This document shows positions 10,843-21,678 of a stretch of 64,000 nt of DNA, piece after piece. Made by a program: the position numbers and the translations under genes. The notes beneath the pieces were generated by a model, which was not told the origin of the DNA, ran no database searches, and saw nothing but the letters and a program-made list of their open reading frames with translations. Position 1 is the stretch's first letter; every line of letters starts with the position of its first letter. The DNA lies in the NCBI RefSeq assembly GCF_963678635.1, contig NC_087066.1, positions 47,405,129 through 47,469,128 of the forward strand, in the 5' to 3' direction. The DNA is from Symsagittifera roscoffensis (taxonomy: Eukaryota; Xenacoelomorpha; Acoela; Convolutidae).

Positions 10843-13800
10843 CTAAACAGCCACAGGCGTGAGTGAATAGAACTGATCTTCTAAGAGCGCATCATTATCG
10901 CCTGGAGAGGACTTTGATGACATATTGGACTGACAGTCAAGAGAGAAATCAACTTTAGTGGTTGACAGCCTCTCTTTCTGTATTAAATCAACAGCTTCAG
11001 CTTCATTCGCAGCTTCTACTGAAGACGCATTGGCACTATCTTCATCATCATCTTCGACATAATACATCTTCGTCATCATGTTCATTTTGAAAGCTACAAA
11101 TATCGATCCAATGAGGAATACCAGCGTCGTCACTGAGATAACTAAACAGCTGTAATTGAATCCGAAGTTCTCAAAAACAGGCCCTGCTAGCACAGTTGAT
11201 CCCGCGAAAGCACCGATTGCGAACAGATTGTTGCACCATGTTGCGACCATAAGCTTTGTCTGCTTGAGATTTTCGAAGCTGTAGTACTGGGCTATTTTTT
11301 CATATATGAGATATGAGGGCACAAAAGCGCCAGCTGAAAAGCACCCGGCCATGACGAATGATACCGATATAAACCAGATAGTCTGGAGTTGTGGAAATAC
11401 TTCCGGCAAGTAGAGCACTCCAAACACAACCGAGAACCCAAACGCCGTCAGCAGTGTGATATGCATTCCGTAGCCCCTGGAAAAAAAACACGTAAAAAAT
11501 ACAGTGAGCACACTTTTAAAAATACAAAAGTTAAGTATTTGCTTATTGAAAAAAGATTTGCATCTCAACAAAACTTGCGAAGCGGTAACGAAGCCGACAA
11601 TTTTTGAGCAACACCCGCTGAACCAAAAAAAAATGGCTCAACGGGTGTTTCGAAAGGGCATTCAGAAGTTTCAAAAAAGTCGGGCTACGGGAACTAAGCC
11701 GACAAAACGAAACAGACGGACGATAAGCCGAAAATCTCTAGTTAGCAAAAAAACAGGTACCGAGTTTTTCTTGTTAAGCAGGTGTGTTATCTCTAAATTT
11801 TTGAAATTTGAATTTATTACGAAGCAAGCTTCAATCGCAAGGGTAATAAAATACCCATGAAATATGGATAAGTTTTTGGACATAACTTGTCAACTCCAGC
11901 CGTATCTAACCTGTCTATTGCCACTCCATACAGCGGAACCATTCCCACATTCGACAACGAAAAAGTGAGAAACATAAGGCCGATTTGAATCTCGTCCAGT
12001 TTGAAGACCCTGTCTAGATAAAGCGGCAAACAAACGTCGAAAAACACCATCTGACCAGCGACAATGATTCCCAACATGCTGATAAGGACCAGGTTTGGTT
12101 TGATGATAAACTTAATGTAGGCCCACGGGTCAAAACTAGAACTGTTCGTGCTCGCTGGCTCCTCTAGCTGGCAATGATTTTCATTAGACGAATCCGATTT
12201 TATTGATGCTTCGGATTCCACTGATGATATCGATGACAAATGTGAGCGTTTTTTGGTTTCCACGTGATTTTGAGAGCGATGATGTTGACGAGATGTTAAG
12301 CATGCAGCAGTATTCTTGCTGAAGCTCATGTGAGGTGGGTTTGCGAGGAACACAGTTGACATTAGGCCACAGAAAACAACGAGTAGTCCCGCGACTAAGG
12401 GAGGCAAGAACATTCCGAAGTATTTGTAGAGTAAACTGCCAGCTGGAGGTCCTACGAGGCCTCCCAAGCTAAAACGTGGATTGATTTCACATAAAAAAAT
12501 ATCAAATTCAATTTAGAAAAAACGTGTTCATTTTTGATCTTTTCTAAGCGTCATTTCATTCTCAAATGTTCAAAACTGCCTGAGTACATAATTCATTATT
12601 CGCTTAAAAATTCTCAAAAACTTGCTAATGTTAAAACAGAAACTGTGAAACTCTTTGGCCTCAGACAAAAATCAATCGCTTTTAGAGTGATTAATGGAAT
12701 TCGTTATTCAAGTTAGCAACACATTGGCAAAAAGTAAAACGAAATTTTTAGCATTGATTTAACTCAGTCCATCTCAAAAACCTTTTCTCTAAGTCTGCCA
12801 TAAATATCACTCAAAACAAATCCGCAAAGCAGGTAGAATGATAATGAGTAGAAAGCAGTTCCCCCGACAAGGGCAGCAAAATTTAAACCGAAGCCAAATA
12901 CAATAAAGCGGCGAAAAAACAACGAATTCTCAAAAAAGTTACTTTATTCTATTTCAAACATCAGGTAGCAAAGAATACGCTTCACTTTAGCACTAAAAGA
13001 CCTAAAAAACAAGATCTTCTGCAAAAACCATCCAGAATTAATATTGAAACTCGAGTAATTTCAAGCAAGCGCTAATCATAAAAATACAAAAAAAAAACGA
13101 ACAGAATATTTGCAAAAAAGCGCAGCCGGGACTTAGCCATAGCAACAAAGCGAATTTATTTAGATAAAGATAACAATTCGTTATCTTTATCTAAATTCTT
13201 TATCCTTATCTAAAATAAGTTTTGGAAACAATTCAATGATTTTGCAACACTCGTTTTTTTGGAACTGTTTTTTTTTTATTTTACCTGAGAAATGCTTCAA
13301 CCAGAGACGTAATGGTTCCTGCATTTTCAAGAGATAGTGATGTGATGATAGGAATCAGAGTAGCCAATGCCATTGCATTGCCAACTCCAACCAAAATTTC
13401 CAAAAAAATGGATACAGTGAAGAATGTAGACCTTTCATGGATCCACTGCAGAGAGGCGGTTGCACAAGAACTAACACCCAGTATAAACATACCTAAAACC
13501 ACACAAAATAACAACCGCTATCAAATACCAAAACGATAACACATAAGCCACGTAATTTGCCATGGTTTCACTTCTTCTGTCAGAGATTTATAATTTGCCT
13601 TAATTCTTGCACACAGGCGAAGCAGAGCTTTCCACAACTTGACAGCAAGTTAATAAAGTGTTTGAAGAAACGCAGGAAAACCTTAAAATAGGTAAGAAAT
13701 CATTTACCAATGAGCGCAACTTAAATAATTAAATTTATGAAAGCCCAAGGCTAACAAATTGGGCGACTCATATATGACGAAAAACAATTAGTACAAAAGA

Positions 13801-15836
13801 ATTAGAAACAAACGCACAATCGGAAAAAAAAACTAATTTTGAATCTTTCAAAACTTTGTTACTCTTGCGATGCAACAAAAACACTGCGTTACAAGAAAAT
13901 GAATAGAAAACGAGAAAGAAAGCCTCTTTTCTGAAAAATTAAGTTGAAAAAAATTTGATTACTAGGCGGCAACTAGGCAAACAAATCCGGTTAACACCTG
14001 TTGAGCGGAAAAAAGGGCTGTCGTAATAAATATTTAGATAAAATATTTTAAACTTCAAAAATTGGTCTCAACCCATACTCTTAGAGATCTCTACTGAAAT
14101 AAGGTATTAGTTGTATATGTACGGGAGAAACTATATTCCGTTCTTTAAAGAGAACTCATTATCAGATTTGTCTGAGTATTTTTCAAGAATTAGGGAAACT
14201 TCCAAAGAAAAACATTAAAAATTCAGGAAAATTGACTTTTCCTAAACCATACTTGCTGTTCTACAAAAAATTGCGTGCAACCATTTATGCAGGGGAGATC
14301 CTTACATCATTTTCTTCCAATTGAATCATTAACTTCAAAAATGTCGGAGCAGTATTTGAGAAAAGAAAATACGTTTTCAAAACCGATCGAAGTTTTAATA
14401 ATTTACTTTTCCTAAGTCATTAGTTTTTCTGCAAAAAATATGGCGTGCCTGCTTCTACAGGGAAATTCTCTTAGGCTGTTTTTCTATTTGAACCTATAAT
14501 CGCGGAGCCACTTATACAGGGAAGATCCGATAACCAGTTTTTTTTCGATTGAACCTCAGATTTGGCAGGGTAGTTTTAGAAAAACGAAGTTTTAAGTATC
14601 GCAAAAACTGTAATATTCAGAAAACCGACTTTTCCTAAAAACATTTAAATTTTCGTACATAAACTAGGGAGTCGCAGCTTCTGCACGAAAAGTTTCACGA
14701 ACTTTTCCTTTGAATCAATTCTCAATCGTGGATTTGGCAGGGTAGTTTTTGAAAAAAAGCCAAAAAAATTCCAAAAAACTGTCCATTAAATAAACAGTTG
14801 ACTTTACCTTTCCAAAATCGATAGCATTTTTTTCTAAATAAAAATGGCGTACCAGCGTATGCAGTGAAGACGTCCGAAACTTATTGTTTCATATAAACCA
14901 TCGGGTAGTTTTGAGAACAGTCAAGAAGTTTCAAAAAACTGTAGAAGTTCAAAAGTTTGTCTTATCCGAAAACCTATAGCTTTTTCTACTTAAATTGGGG
15001 GTGCAGCCGCTTAGAAAGGGAGAATTGCCGCAACCTGTTTTCTCGATTGATTCCTCAAACCCCGATTTGGGAGCGAGTTTTTGAAAAAAAGGGAAATTCA
15101 AAAAATGACCAAAAAGTCAAAAAAATTGCCTTTTCTGAGGACAAAACAGAAGAGATTCCGCTACCTATTCTTTTCACTAGCAACTTTATTTCAGATTTGG
15201 CGTGGTAATCTTTTGGGAAAAAATGCAAGAAAATGAGTCAAACATTCCCCCCGCTGAAACTTTTGAGCTACGAAATCAGCAGACACAAAAAGTAATAGCC
15301 CAAAAAAGAGACTAGGAAAATAAGCAGACACAAAGTATTGAAAAAATGCATCAATTATACTAAATTTAGCTAACAGAGTATTACCTGCGAAAAAAGTGTA
15401 ATTGCTTACACTGACCTAATTAGTGTGTCTGCCTTTACGGAAGTATCTGTCATGGTACATATTTCTAGAGACCTGCCTGTCATAGCTTGCATGAATAACA
15501 AACTATAGTCAAGAAAATTAATAAAGAAAATTTCAGCTCACCCGAAGTACAATAAAGCTTTTCTTTCCCCGGTCGTATTGTAAACATAATAACAAACGAA
15601 AATACAAAATTTGACACTTCCATTATACAAAAAGATAAACCAATTTCTAAAGTGGTTAAACCTCTTTTACTCGCTTGCAAAGAAAAATATGGCGAAGTAA
15701 TAGTCTCTTCGATTCCCAGTAAAAAGTAGAATGCAAGGCCGCATGCAATTCCCAGAAAATTGAAAGTACGATTGTTTTCTTCAATGTTATTCTGTCGCTG
15801 AGAAGCTGGATTTGCTACGGCTTGTTCAGTCGGCAT
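10843..15836 (-). CDS. SLC18B1: Major facilitator superfamily transporter, SLC18B1-like, four coding exons
   Basis: Spliced gene with coding exons 15836-15542, 13492-13285, 12468-11911 and 11476-10843 (minus). The total is 1,695 nt, or 564 codons plus TAG, and all three junction phases close with GT-AG introns of 2,049, 816 and 434 bp. The start is the ATG at 15836 (MPTEQAV...); the upstream frame has only a TTG. A possible splice acceptor (ACTGCAG) lies at 15885. Exon 1 encodes the first membrane segment (FLGIACGLAFYFLLG) and the loop before TM3. Exon 3 begins with a motif C-like LGGLVGPPAGS, typical of proton-antiporter MFS proteins. It then has a ~75-residue Ser-rich hydrophilic central loop before the second six-helix half. 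The DRGYG turn is formed across the exon 3/4 junction. The C-terminal tail is acidic and Ser-rich. SLC18B1 in vertebrates is a vesicular polyamine transporter; substrate here is inference. Another DHA1-type MFS member is the main alternative. Confidence 0.82.
13159..13195. other. Perfect 16-bp hairpin in intron 2
   Basis: TTTAGATAAAGATAAC (13159-13174) and its exact reverse complement (13180-13195) are separated by 5 nt. It lies within intron 2 of the transporter, 90 bp from the 5' splice site. It could be a remnant of inverted-repeat DNA or a structured intronic element. Confidence 0.85.
14050..15240. repeat. Degenerate tandem array T1 (third), inside intron 1
   Basis: Units of ~165 bp with 'cagatttggcagggtag' type cores occur near 14162, 14340, 14558, 14730, 14899, 15060 and 15193. 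It accounts for more than half of the 2,049-bp intron 1 of the transporter gene. Confidence 0.6.
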
Positions 15837-15890
15837 TCCAAAACTGATCGTACGTAACAAAGTAGACGATCGGTATCTTGTTTCCTGCAG

Positions 15891-16749
15891 TAAAATTTAA
15901 GTGAATTAATCAAAGAAGAGCATTTTGAAATTGGATTAAAACCTTTGCTCAATGGATTAAGAGAAAATAAACAGCAGATGCAATCAATATTTCAATACAC
16001 AAAGAACTTGATGAATCGAGAAACAGTCTAATAGCTGAACTTGCATACTAAGATTTAAAGAACAGTTCAAATATTCGTCTGCCATCGAGTTTATAAACGC
16101 CAAAACTTCTGAAATGCAAGATATTACAATGTATAAGTTTTTACTCTTCGTAACACTTCGATTGAAACTAGCGATTGGTAAAGAACTCAGAGTGCACTTA
16201 GATTTTTAAGAATCTGGACTTCAATTTGCAAATATTTTAAGTGGTATAATTGAAAAAGGTTTTAAATTACAGCAGTTAACTGAACATACTTAAACGCAAA
16301 CTCCTGCCTAAAATTAAAACACAAACTTAACGGTTGCTTGCTTTCAAAAACTTCAAAAAGCCTGCAAACCTTATTTAAAAATATTTATTTAGAATGTAGA
16401 CAAAACTTATCATAGGCTGAGAGCTTTTTTTAAAAAATATTTACTGTAAATAACAAAAATGGACATTCGCACATTCGCAATAATACTGTTTTCAACGTAT
16501 AATTTGGGCAATGTTTATCCAGAAATTGAACAAAATGTTCATGTAAACCGAGAGCAAATAATCTGAGCTATCAATCAAGAAACTGCCAATAGTCGTTTCA
16601 ACAACTTGTCAATTTTTTTTTGTTCTGTACTGCCGGTTTTCACATTCTGCTTAATCTCTCTCAGGGACCTGTTATGGCAACAATAGTTTTGGAAAATTTC
16701 CATATTTTTCATTCAATTTTTGTTGATACCTCTCGCATCGCATGAATAA
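15891..16749. other. Upstream flank of the transporter gene, nothing recognised
   Basis: AT-rich sequence without open frames or repeats I can match elsewhere in the window. It should contain the transporter promoter or an upstream non-coding exon, but I see no distinctive element. Confidence 0.4.
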
Positions 16750-17861
16750 TTCACACCGACGGGAGCACATGCAGCAGAAAATGGAAGTTAGCGTTTTCAG
16801 AAGCGTAGAAAATATGGAAAACTCCTAGAAAACAAATACTGAAACTTTCATAATTGGTTGTCCTATTTTTCTGATTTTTTAGAACAAATTCTGTGTACTG
16901 TTTTCCTAAAATAGTTTTAGAGATACACAACTAAACTTGCGTTTATTTTTGTCCACTAAGGTCTAACTTGTTTGCAAGCAACTACCAGTTTTTTTCTAGT
17001 CTGATGAGGCCAATACTTCATCTGAGGATATATTTTTTATAAATATTGTTCCCAACTGTCACTGACCTCATGATATACTTCAACTGCGCATCCTTTTTAT
17101 AATCTTGAATATCCTTCGCTTTGACAATTTTCAGATTTTGACAAAAAAAATAGGGTCCGGCAATTAAGACGACAGCTGTAGAGACGACAACCGTTTTTGA
17201 TGGTACTTTATGAAAAAAAGGTGGGAGTCAATTAAAAAGGACCCTTCCTTCATGCGACGGTAAAAGCACAGGTTGGATATGGCCGTACCAACGTTATATA
17301 AAACATCGGCAAAATTTTATGAATAAAAAAGTCGCTTTTAATGCATCCAAGAATTGTAAAATAAAATCTACCCTTCTCGATTATAGCAGAGATAAAATTG
17401 TCTATGTTTTTCGCACCCCCAGAGTCAGAGGATTGCACTCCTCAGAAGTGCAAGACTTATTTTTGTTCTGATAAAATTTATTGTGTCCGAGTATGATTCG
17501 TACCAATTTTCGCTTAGTTTTTTTTGCTATTTTCCTGACGGTTTTTGTAGAGCCTGGTGCTGCTCCTCCGGTACACGCAAAAATTTGTGGAACGAAGCTG
17601 CTGTGTTCCACATCCAGAATTTTTTGTAAGAGGTTTGGATGCTGAGCTGAAGTCAGAGATTATAGACCAAACAGCCAACACTCATAAGCTACTGACACTA
17701 GAGGTTTTGCATATTTGGAAGAAGAGGCCGAAGATCAACACACGTGATGAATTCCGGAGCCGGGATTTAACACTAAAATTTTAATCTATGTATAACATGG
17801 CTAAAAGTTAAAAAACTGGCATGTCAGAATCAAAAATATTCCCAAATCGAAATTTTATAAC
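16750..17861 (+). repeat. PLE 3' repeat, copy A, left part
   Basis: Homologous to 46086-47226, starting at AATTCACACCGACGGGAGCA in both. It contains the coding tail of a PLE endonuclease domain (17557-17784). It continues at 42526 after the giant LTR element that interrupts it. With copy B it flanks the PLE body as a direct repeat, as expected for PLE terminal repeats or a partial tandem copy. Confidence 0.75.
17557..17784 (+). pseudogene. C-terminal tail of a PLE GIY-YIG endonuclease domain
   Basis: The frame ends THKLLTLEVLHIW...DEFRSRDLTLKF then TAA. A C-terminus of this kind (LLTLEALHI-like, then a DEFRSR-like motif) is characteristic of the GIY-YIG domain of Penelope-like retroelements. 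The catalytic N-terminal half of the domain is not recognisable upstream, so this is a remnant. Its counterpart is 46960-47146. Confidence 0.65.
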
Positions 17862-18782
17862 TGTGACATTCGACCAGAATGGCCAAAATGCAATTTATGC
17901 AGGATTCGAATTTTGAGCAGTAAGCCTTCCGAGCTGTTGATTTCGAAGGATTAGCCACGTTATTGGAACGTTTAGCCAAACGGTGAGGGCTAGAATATTC
18001 TAGTATTTTAAATTTTCAAAAATTCGAATGATGACGTCACATTTCTGAGAAATGCTGAAACGGCCATTTTAACAAAAAAGCGAGTGAAAAACAGAACAAC
18101 TTTATCTGTGATTGCGAACAGAACGAAAATCGAGATTAAAGAAAAACGACAACGAACTACAATAGCAGAGAGCGTTCCAAGTTGCAACTATTGTGCTGCT
18201 ACAATAGTTGCAAGGCCGTTGCCAACAACGGTGAAGGGTGAGAACCAGCCTTCCGGATTGGTGTGAAATTGAACTTAAGGAGCTTGATTCACTGGATTTA
18301 AGAATCCGGAAGGGTTTCGGGACTGGAACTTTTAGCCTTTTATATAAACTTTTAGCTTCTTGTCATGTCCTGAATTGAATTTAATTAACAACTGGATTCA
18401 TTTTGATAAGGATGAGAAGCTAGGAGTCGGGGGAAAGGGTTGATCCATCTTCGATGGAGATGATGATTTTTATCTACTGAACAAAAGCAATAGTAATATG
18501 ATAAGTAGTAGCCCTGTTTTTAGGAGTGACCTCGTGGTCTGGGGATACAGAGACCCAGCCATGAGCTCACTATTTTTGCATGTAATTCAGTTAATTTGAG
18601 CGTTCTGGTCGAAGCCGGAGAGCAGTAACGTTTTTGTCGACCCGATGTAAGAAAGACCACCGAAAAGTACTGGCTTGGTAGAGACGGTGAAAAACATGCA
18701 AAGCTCTGTTTAGACGCTAGCCAGTCGTCTTAAGACTTAGTTTTGTTATCCGTCGATATGTATCTTCCGGGCGAATGTTACA
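17862..18782 (+). repeat. 5' LTR of the giant element (921 bp)
   Basis: TG...CA ends with imperfect inverted termini (TGTGACATTCG versus TGTAACATTCG on the complement). It aligns without gaps to 41452-42372, differing only at 18069 (T versus C) and 18657 (C versus T). Two strong inverted repeats are present: 18182-18213 (13-bp stem, 6-nt loop) and 18249-18313 (11-bp stem, CCTTCCGGATT with AATCCGGAAGG). The match to the 3' side continues 12 nt past the CA, to 18794. Confidence 0.95.
18182..18213. promoter_or_regulatory. Perfect 13-bp LTR hairpin
   Basis: TTGCAACTATTGT, a 6-nt loop GCTGCT, then the exact complement. It is repeated identically at 41772-41803 in the 3' LTR. Its role is unknown; it could stabilise the transcript end or serve in dimerisation or termination. 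Confidence 0.85.
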
Positions 18783-18794
18783 TGTATGTTTTTA

Positions 18795-18812
18795 TGGCGC
18801 TCCTGGGTGTTA
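18795..18812 (+). promoter_or_regulatory. Candidate primer-binding site
   Basis: TGGCGCTCCTGGGTG begins with the TGG expected to pair with a tRNA CCA end. It starts exactly where similarity between the two LTR copies stops. It is 12 nt beyond the TTACA end, an unusual gap, so the LTR edge may be defined differently during reverse transcription. I could not match it to a specific tRNA. Confidence 0.45.
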
Positions 18813-20785
18813 TTCTTTTTTAACATCATGACCGGCAGAACCGTTAACGAGCACTCCGCGCCGAGCGGATGCTCACATTAACGCCCTTATTAGGCCTAAA
18901 CCGCCGGGGCGGAAGGGTAGTTCGGAACGCGGAGGCCTTCCGAATTGCCGTGAATAGTTTTTTAACCTAGTTAAGACCGAAAATTCACGAACCAGGAAGG
19001 GTGGGGGGAATCATTAACCCCTCATCCCCTGAGTGGTTTGTGACCAAAATCACTTAAAGATATAACCAAAACCAAACAAAAAGTAGTATAGTACCCAAGA
19101 AAAACAAAAAACATAAAAAATAACCGAAAAAACCAAAAACAGTAAAAAAGTAAAAAATCAGTAGAAATCATCCCCCCAGACAAGATGTGATTCAACCCCC
19201 CCGTTTGTTGTTGATAGATATATTGTTATTACAGGCATTTATATCAGTCAGGATCGTTACGATCAGTTTTGTAGCCCGTTTGTGAGGCTTGTACTGTAGG
19301 GTTATTTGAGCATTTAAGCACGTTAATGATAAATTGCGCTCAATCCGGAAGGGTCAGCTAATTTGCGCTCAATTCGGAAGGGTCTTGGGTGAAGACCGAT
19401 CCGGCAAGCAGTTCAAGGAGCAACAAGAAGGGGCTCAACGACAACAACAATCGACTGTTGGGTATCGTTAACAAGTTTTGTATCCCTTTTGGTACAAAAA
19501 GTAAGATAGTAATCTGTGGGGGGCTCGACAGTGCTGCACTGTAGTGACCCTTCACCGAACTGCGAATATCCGAGTTAAGCACCTTAATTCGGATAATAAA
19601 CAAACCCGGAGGGGTATAGTATTACTAATATTATTATTTATATAGCCTATATTAATAGTCTTATATCGGTTTTCAGTGAAAAACAACGAAAACAGACCGG
19701 TTTTTAGGGTCAAAATAGCGATATTTTGATCCCCCCACAAGTTGCGATTTTTGATATATCGATATTTTTTGAAACGGAAAAAAGCGCTAAGTTAGTGTGT
19801 TACATCGTAACTGCACTACTGTAATAAGTAGAACCGGTTAACTTTAGTTCGGAAGTGGTTGGAACTAGTTTGGTACCAAAAACCAAATTTTCCCATTTTT
19901 TGATAGTAAGAAGCACTATAAAATCAGAAAATTTTTTGAAATCTTTGAGTTAGGACAGTAAAAATAGTTGTTCGGACAACGTCCACTAGTGAATCTACGA
20001 GTTTTAAAACCCGCTACCCGAGAGCCTTCCGGGTTGCAGAGAAATCGAACATAACGTGTTTGATTTGGTGGATTCATCAATCCGGAGGGGTCCAGGTAGC
20101 ATAGTTTTTCGCAAATTTTTTCTACAAAAGCGTTTTAGATCGGGTCTTTTACATTGAACTAGAAGAGTATAGGCCTTCTGAGCTCAGATCAATAATTTTT
20201 AGGTCGAAAGGACCAGATTTGCGGAAAAAGTTAGGCGGAACCTATAAGAGAGAAAATTTTTGAGTTTGGAAAAAAGACGTTTTGGTTAATAACTTTGGAA
20301 CTACAGAGCATATCGAGTCAATCTTGGTACCATTAGATCAGAAATTAGCTAAACTTACTAGTAGGAAAGAGAATTACTCGAAAAAGCGAGCGAGAAAATT
20401 TTTTGAGATTGTTTTTAGCAAATTACACAAATCCGGAGGGGTACACCCTTCACGTTTTATAAATTTTTCTGAAAAACCCTTATTACCCTACCAAAAGTTG
20501 ATAGCGATTGAACTAAGTAACTTAGGACAGTTCTAGACAAAAAGGGAGGGCTGAAGGCACAAGACAACCATAATAGAGTCGAAATTAGGCAAGTGATAAG
20601 ACCCTTCACCGTTAGTGTGAATTGTCAAATAAGTGCCTTAACTTCAATCCGGAGGGGTCTAGGAAAGGAACCTATACCCTTCCCAGTTAATTCAAACAGC
20701 ATAAAAGCAACGCAGAACGTATCCGGAGGGGTATAAGCTGAAATTAAGAAAACTACAAAAAGCTACTTTGACAGAGCTAAGGGTC

Positions 20786-20905
20786 CCAATCCGGAGGGGT
20801 CTATATTCTGACAGTCCGGAAGGGTCCTATTTGTGCCAATCCGGAGGGGTCTATATTCTGACAGTCCGGAAGGGTCCTATTTGTGCCAATCCGGAGGGGT
20901 ATCAT
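20786..20905 (+). repeat. 50-bp tandem repeat in the leader (about 2.3 copies)
   Basis: Each unit has one CCGGAGGGGT and one CCGGAAGGGT motif. Positions 20791, 20841 and 20891 are spaced exactly 50 bp apart, with identical sequence between them. Confidence 0.9.
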
Positions 20906-21678
20906 TTTATTAAGGACTTAGGTTAACGAAAGAAAGACTAAAAAGCGAGAGGTATTAGGTTATTAATACACAGGCTAGGTATCAGTGACTGCACTGGTAA
21001 CTTGCCTCTCAAAAAGAACCAGACTAATACAAAACAGGTCCGAACTCGGATATTCGCGACACTAAGTCTAAATTAAAAAGAGCGTGACTCATTGGTGTGG
21101 ATTGAAACATAATACGTTTTTGGGAAAAGTGACTGCCCTGAGGATTTTAGTAGGTCTAGCTCGGGCAGTCCGAAGGCAGATAGGTAATACAGTACTCGGT
21201 GGGTGCAATAGACGCCCACTTGAGAAAATTACTGCCTTCAAAGTTTTTTCTGTTTGGTGCAGCACCAAGCAGGGAAAGCTTTTTCTTTAAAAGACAGGTT
21301 CGACTATTGTACTGCGACCGACTAAGAGTACAAGACACATACGTTTTTTTTATATATACATTCATATTGTGTCAATATATATTTTTTGTTTTTGATTTTA
21401 AATCAACCTAAACTGTGCTTGATTGGGTAGTGACTACACTATCTTTTAAATTGACTGATAACATCATATTGTGCTAGTTTCCAGATCTTTGGACCGATAA
21501 TCGGCTAGTGTGAATAAATTTTATACAAACTGTACTCTGACAACATACAGTGATTCGTGGTCACTATTTAATAGAATCTGGTGAAATTTATTGTGTTGTG
21601 TCATTATTATTGTTAATAAAACTATAAGGTCTCTAGCAATTGAGTCAAGAGTAGGCATAGGAAAGTGACAAATAAAGA

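Larger units (their letters stand above)
18783..21678 (+). promoter_or_regulatory. 2.9-kb leader with repeated CCGGARGGGT hairpins
   Basis: The motif CCGGA(A/G)GGGT occurs at 19345, 19606, 20082, 20433, 20649, 20723, 20791, 20816, 20841, 20866 and 20891, with a variant at 19374. Several copies close a stem with an upstream ACCCTTC or CCTTCCGG. Examples: 20022-20090, a 12-bp stem with G-U pairs around CCTTCCGGGTTG; 20679-20732, 8 bp; 20602-20658 and 19547-19615, 7 bp. The LTR hairpin at 18249-18313 has the same design. There is no convincing coding frame. The leader probably holds packaging, translation or dimerisation signals (inference). Confidence 0.7.

Noticed and set aside
17000-17030. 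Another CTGATGA near 17003 in PLE copy A as a hammerhead start
   Set aside because: No GAAA follows at a suitable distance and copy B has CTGATAA at this place.
18084-18266. 60-codon open frame in the LTR (repeated at 41674)
   Set aside because: It lies over the 13-bp hairpin and only recurs because the LTR is duplicated; no domain and no start context worth calling.
20282-20536. 84-codon plus-strand frame in the leader
   Set aside because: It runs through a CCGGAGGGGT motif, has no recognisable domain, and lies in a region organised by hairpin repeats.
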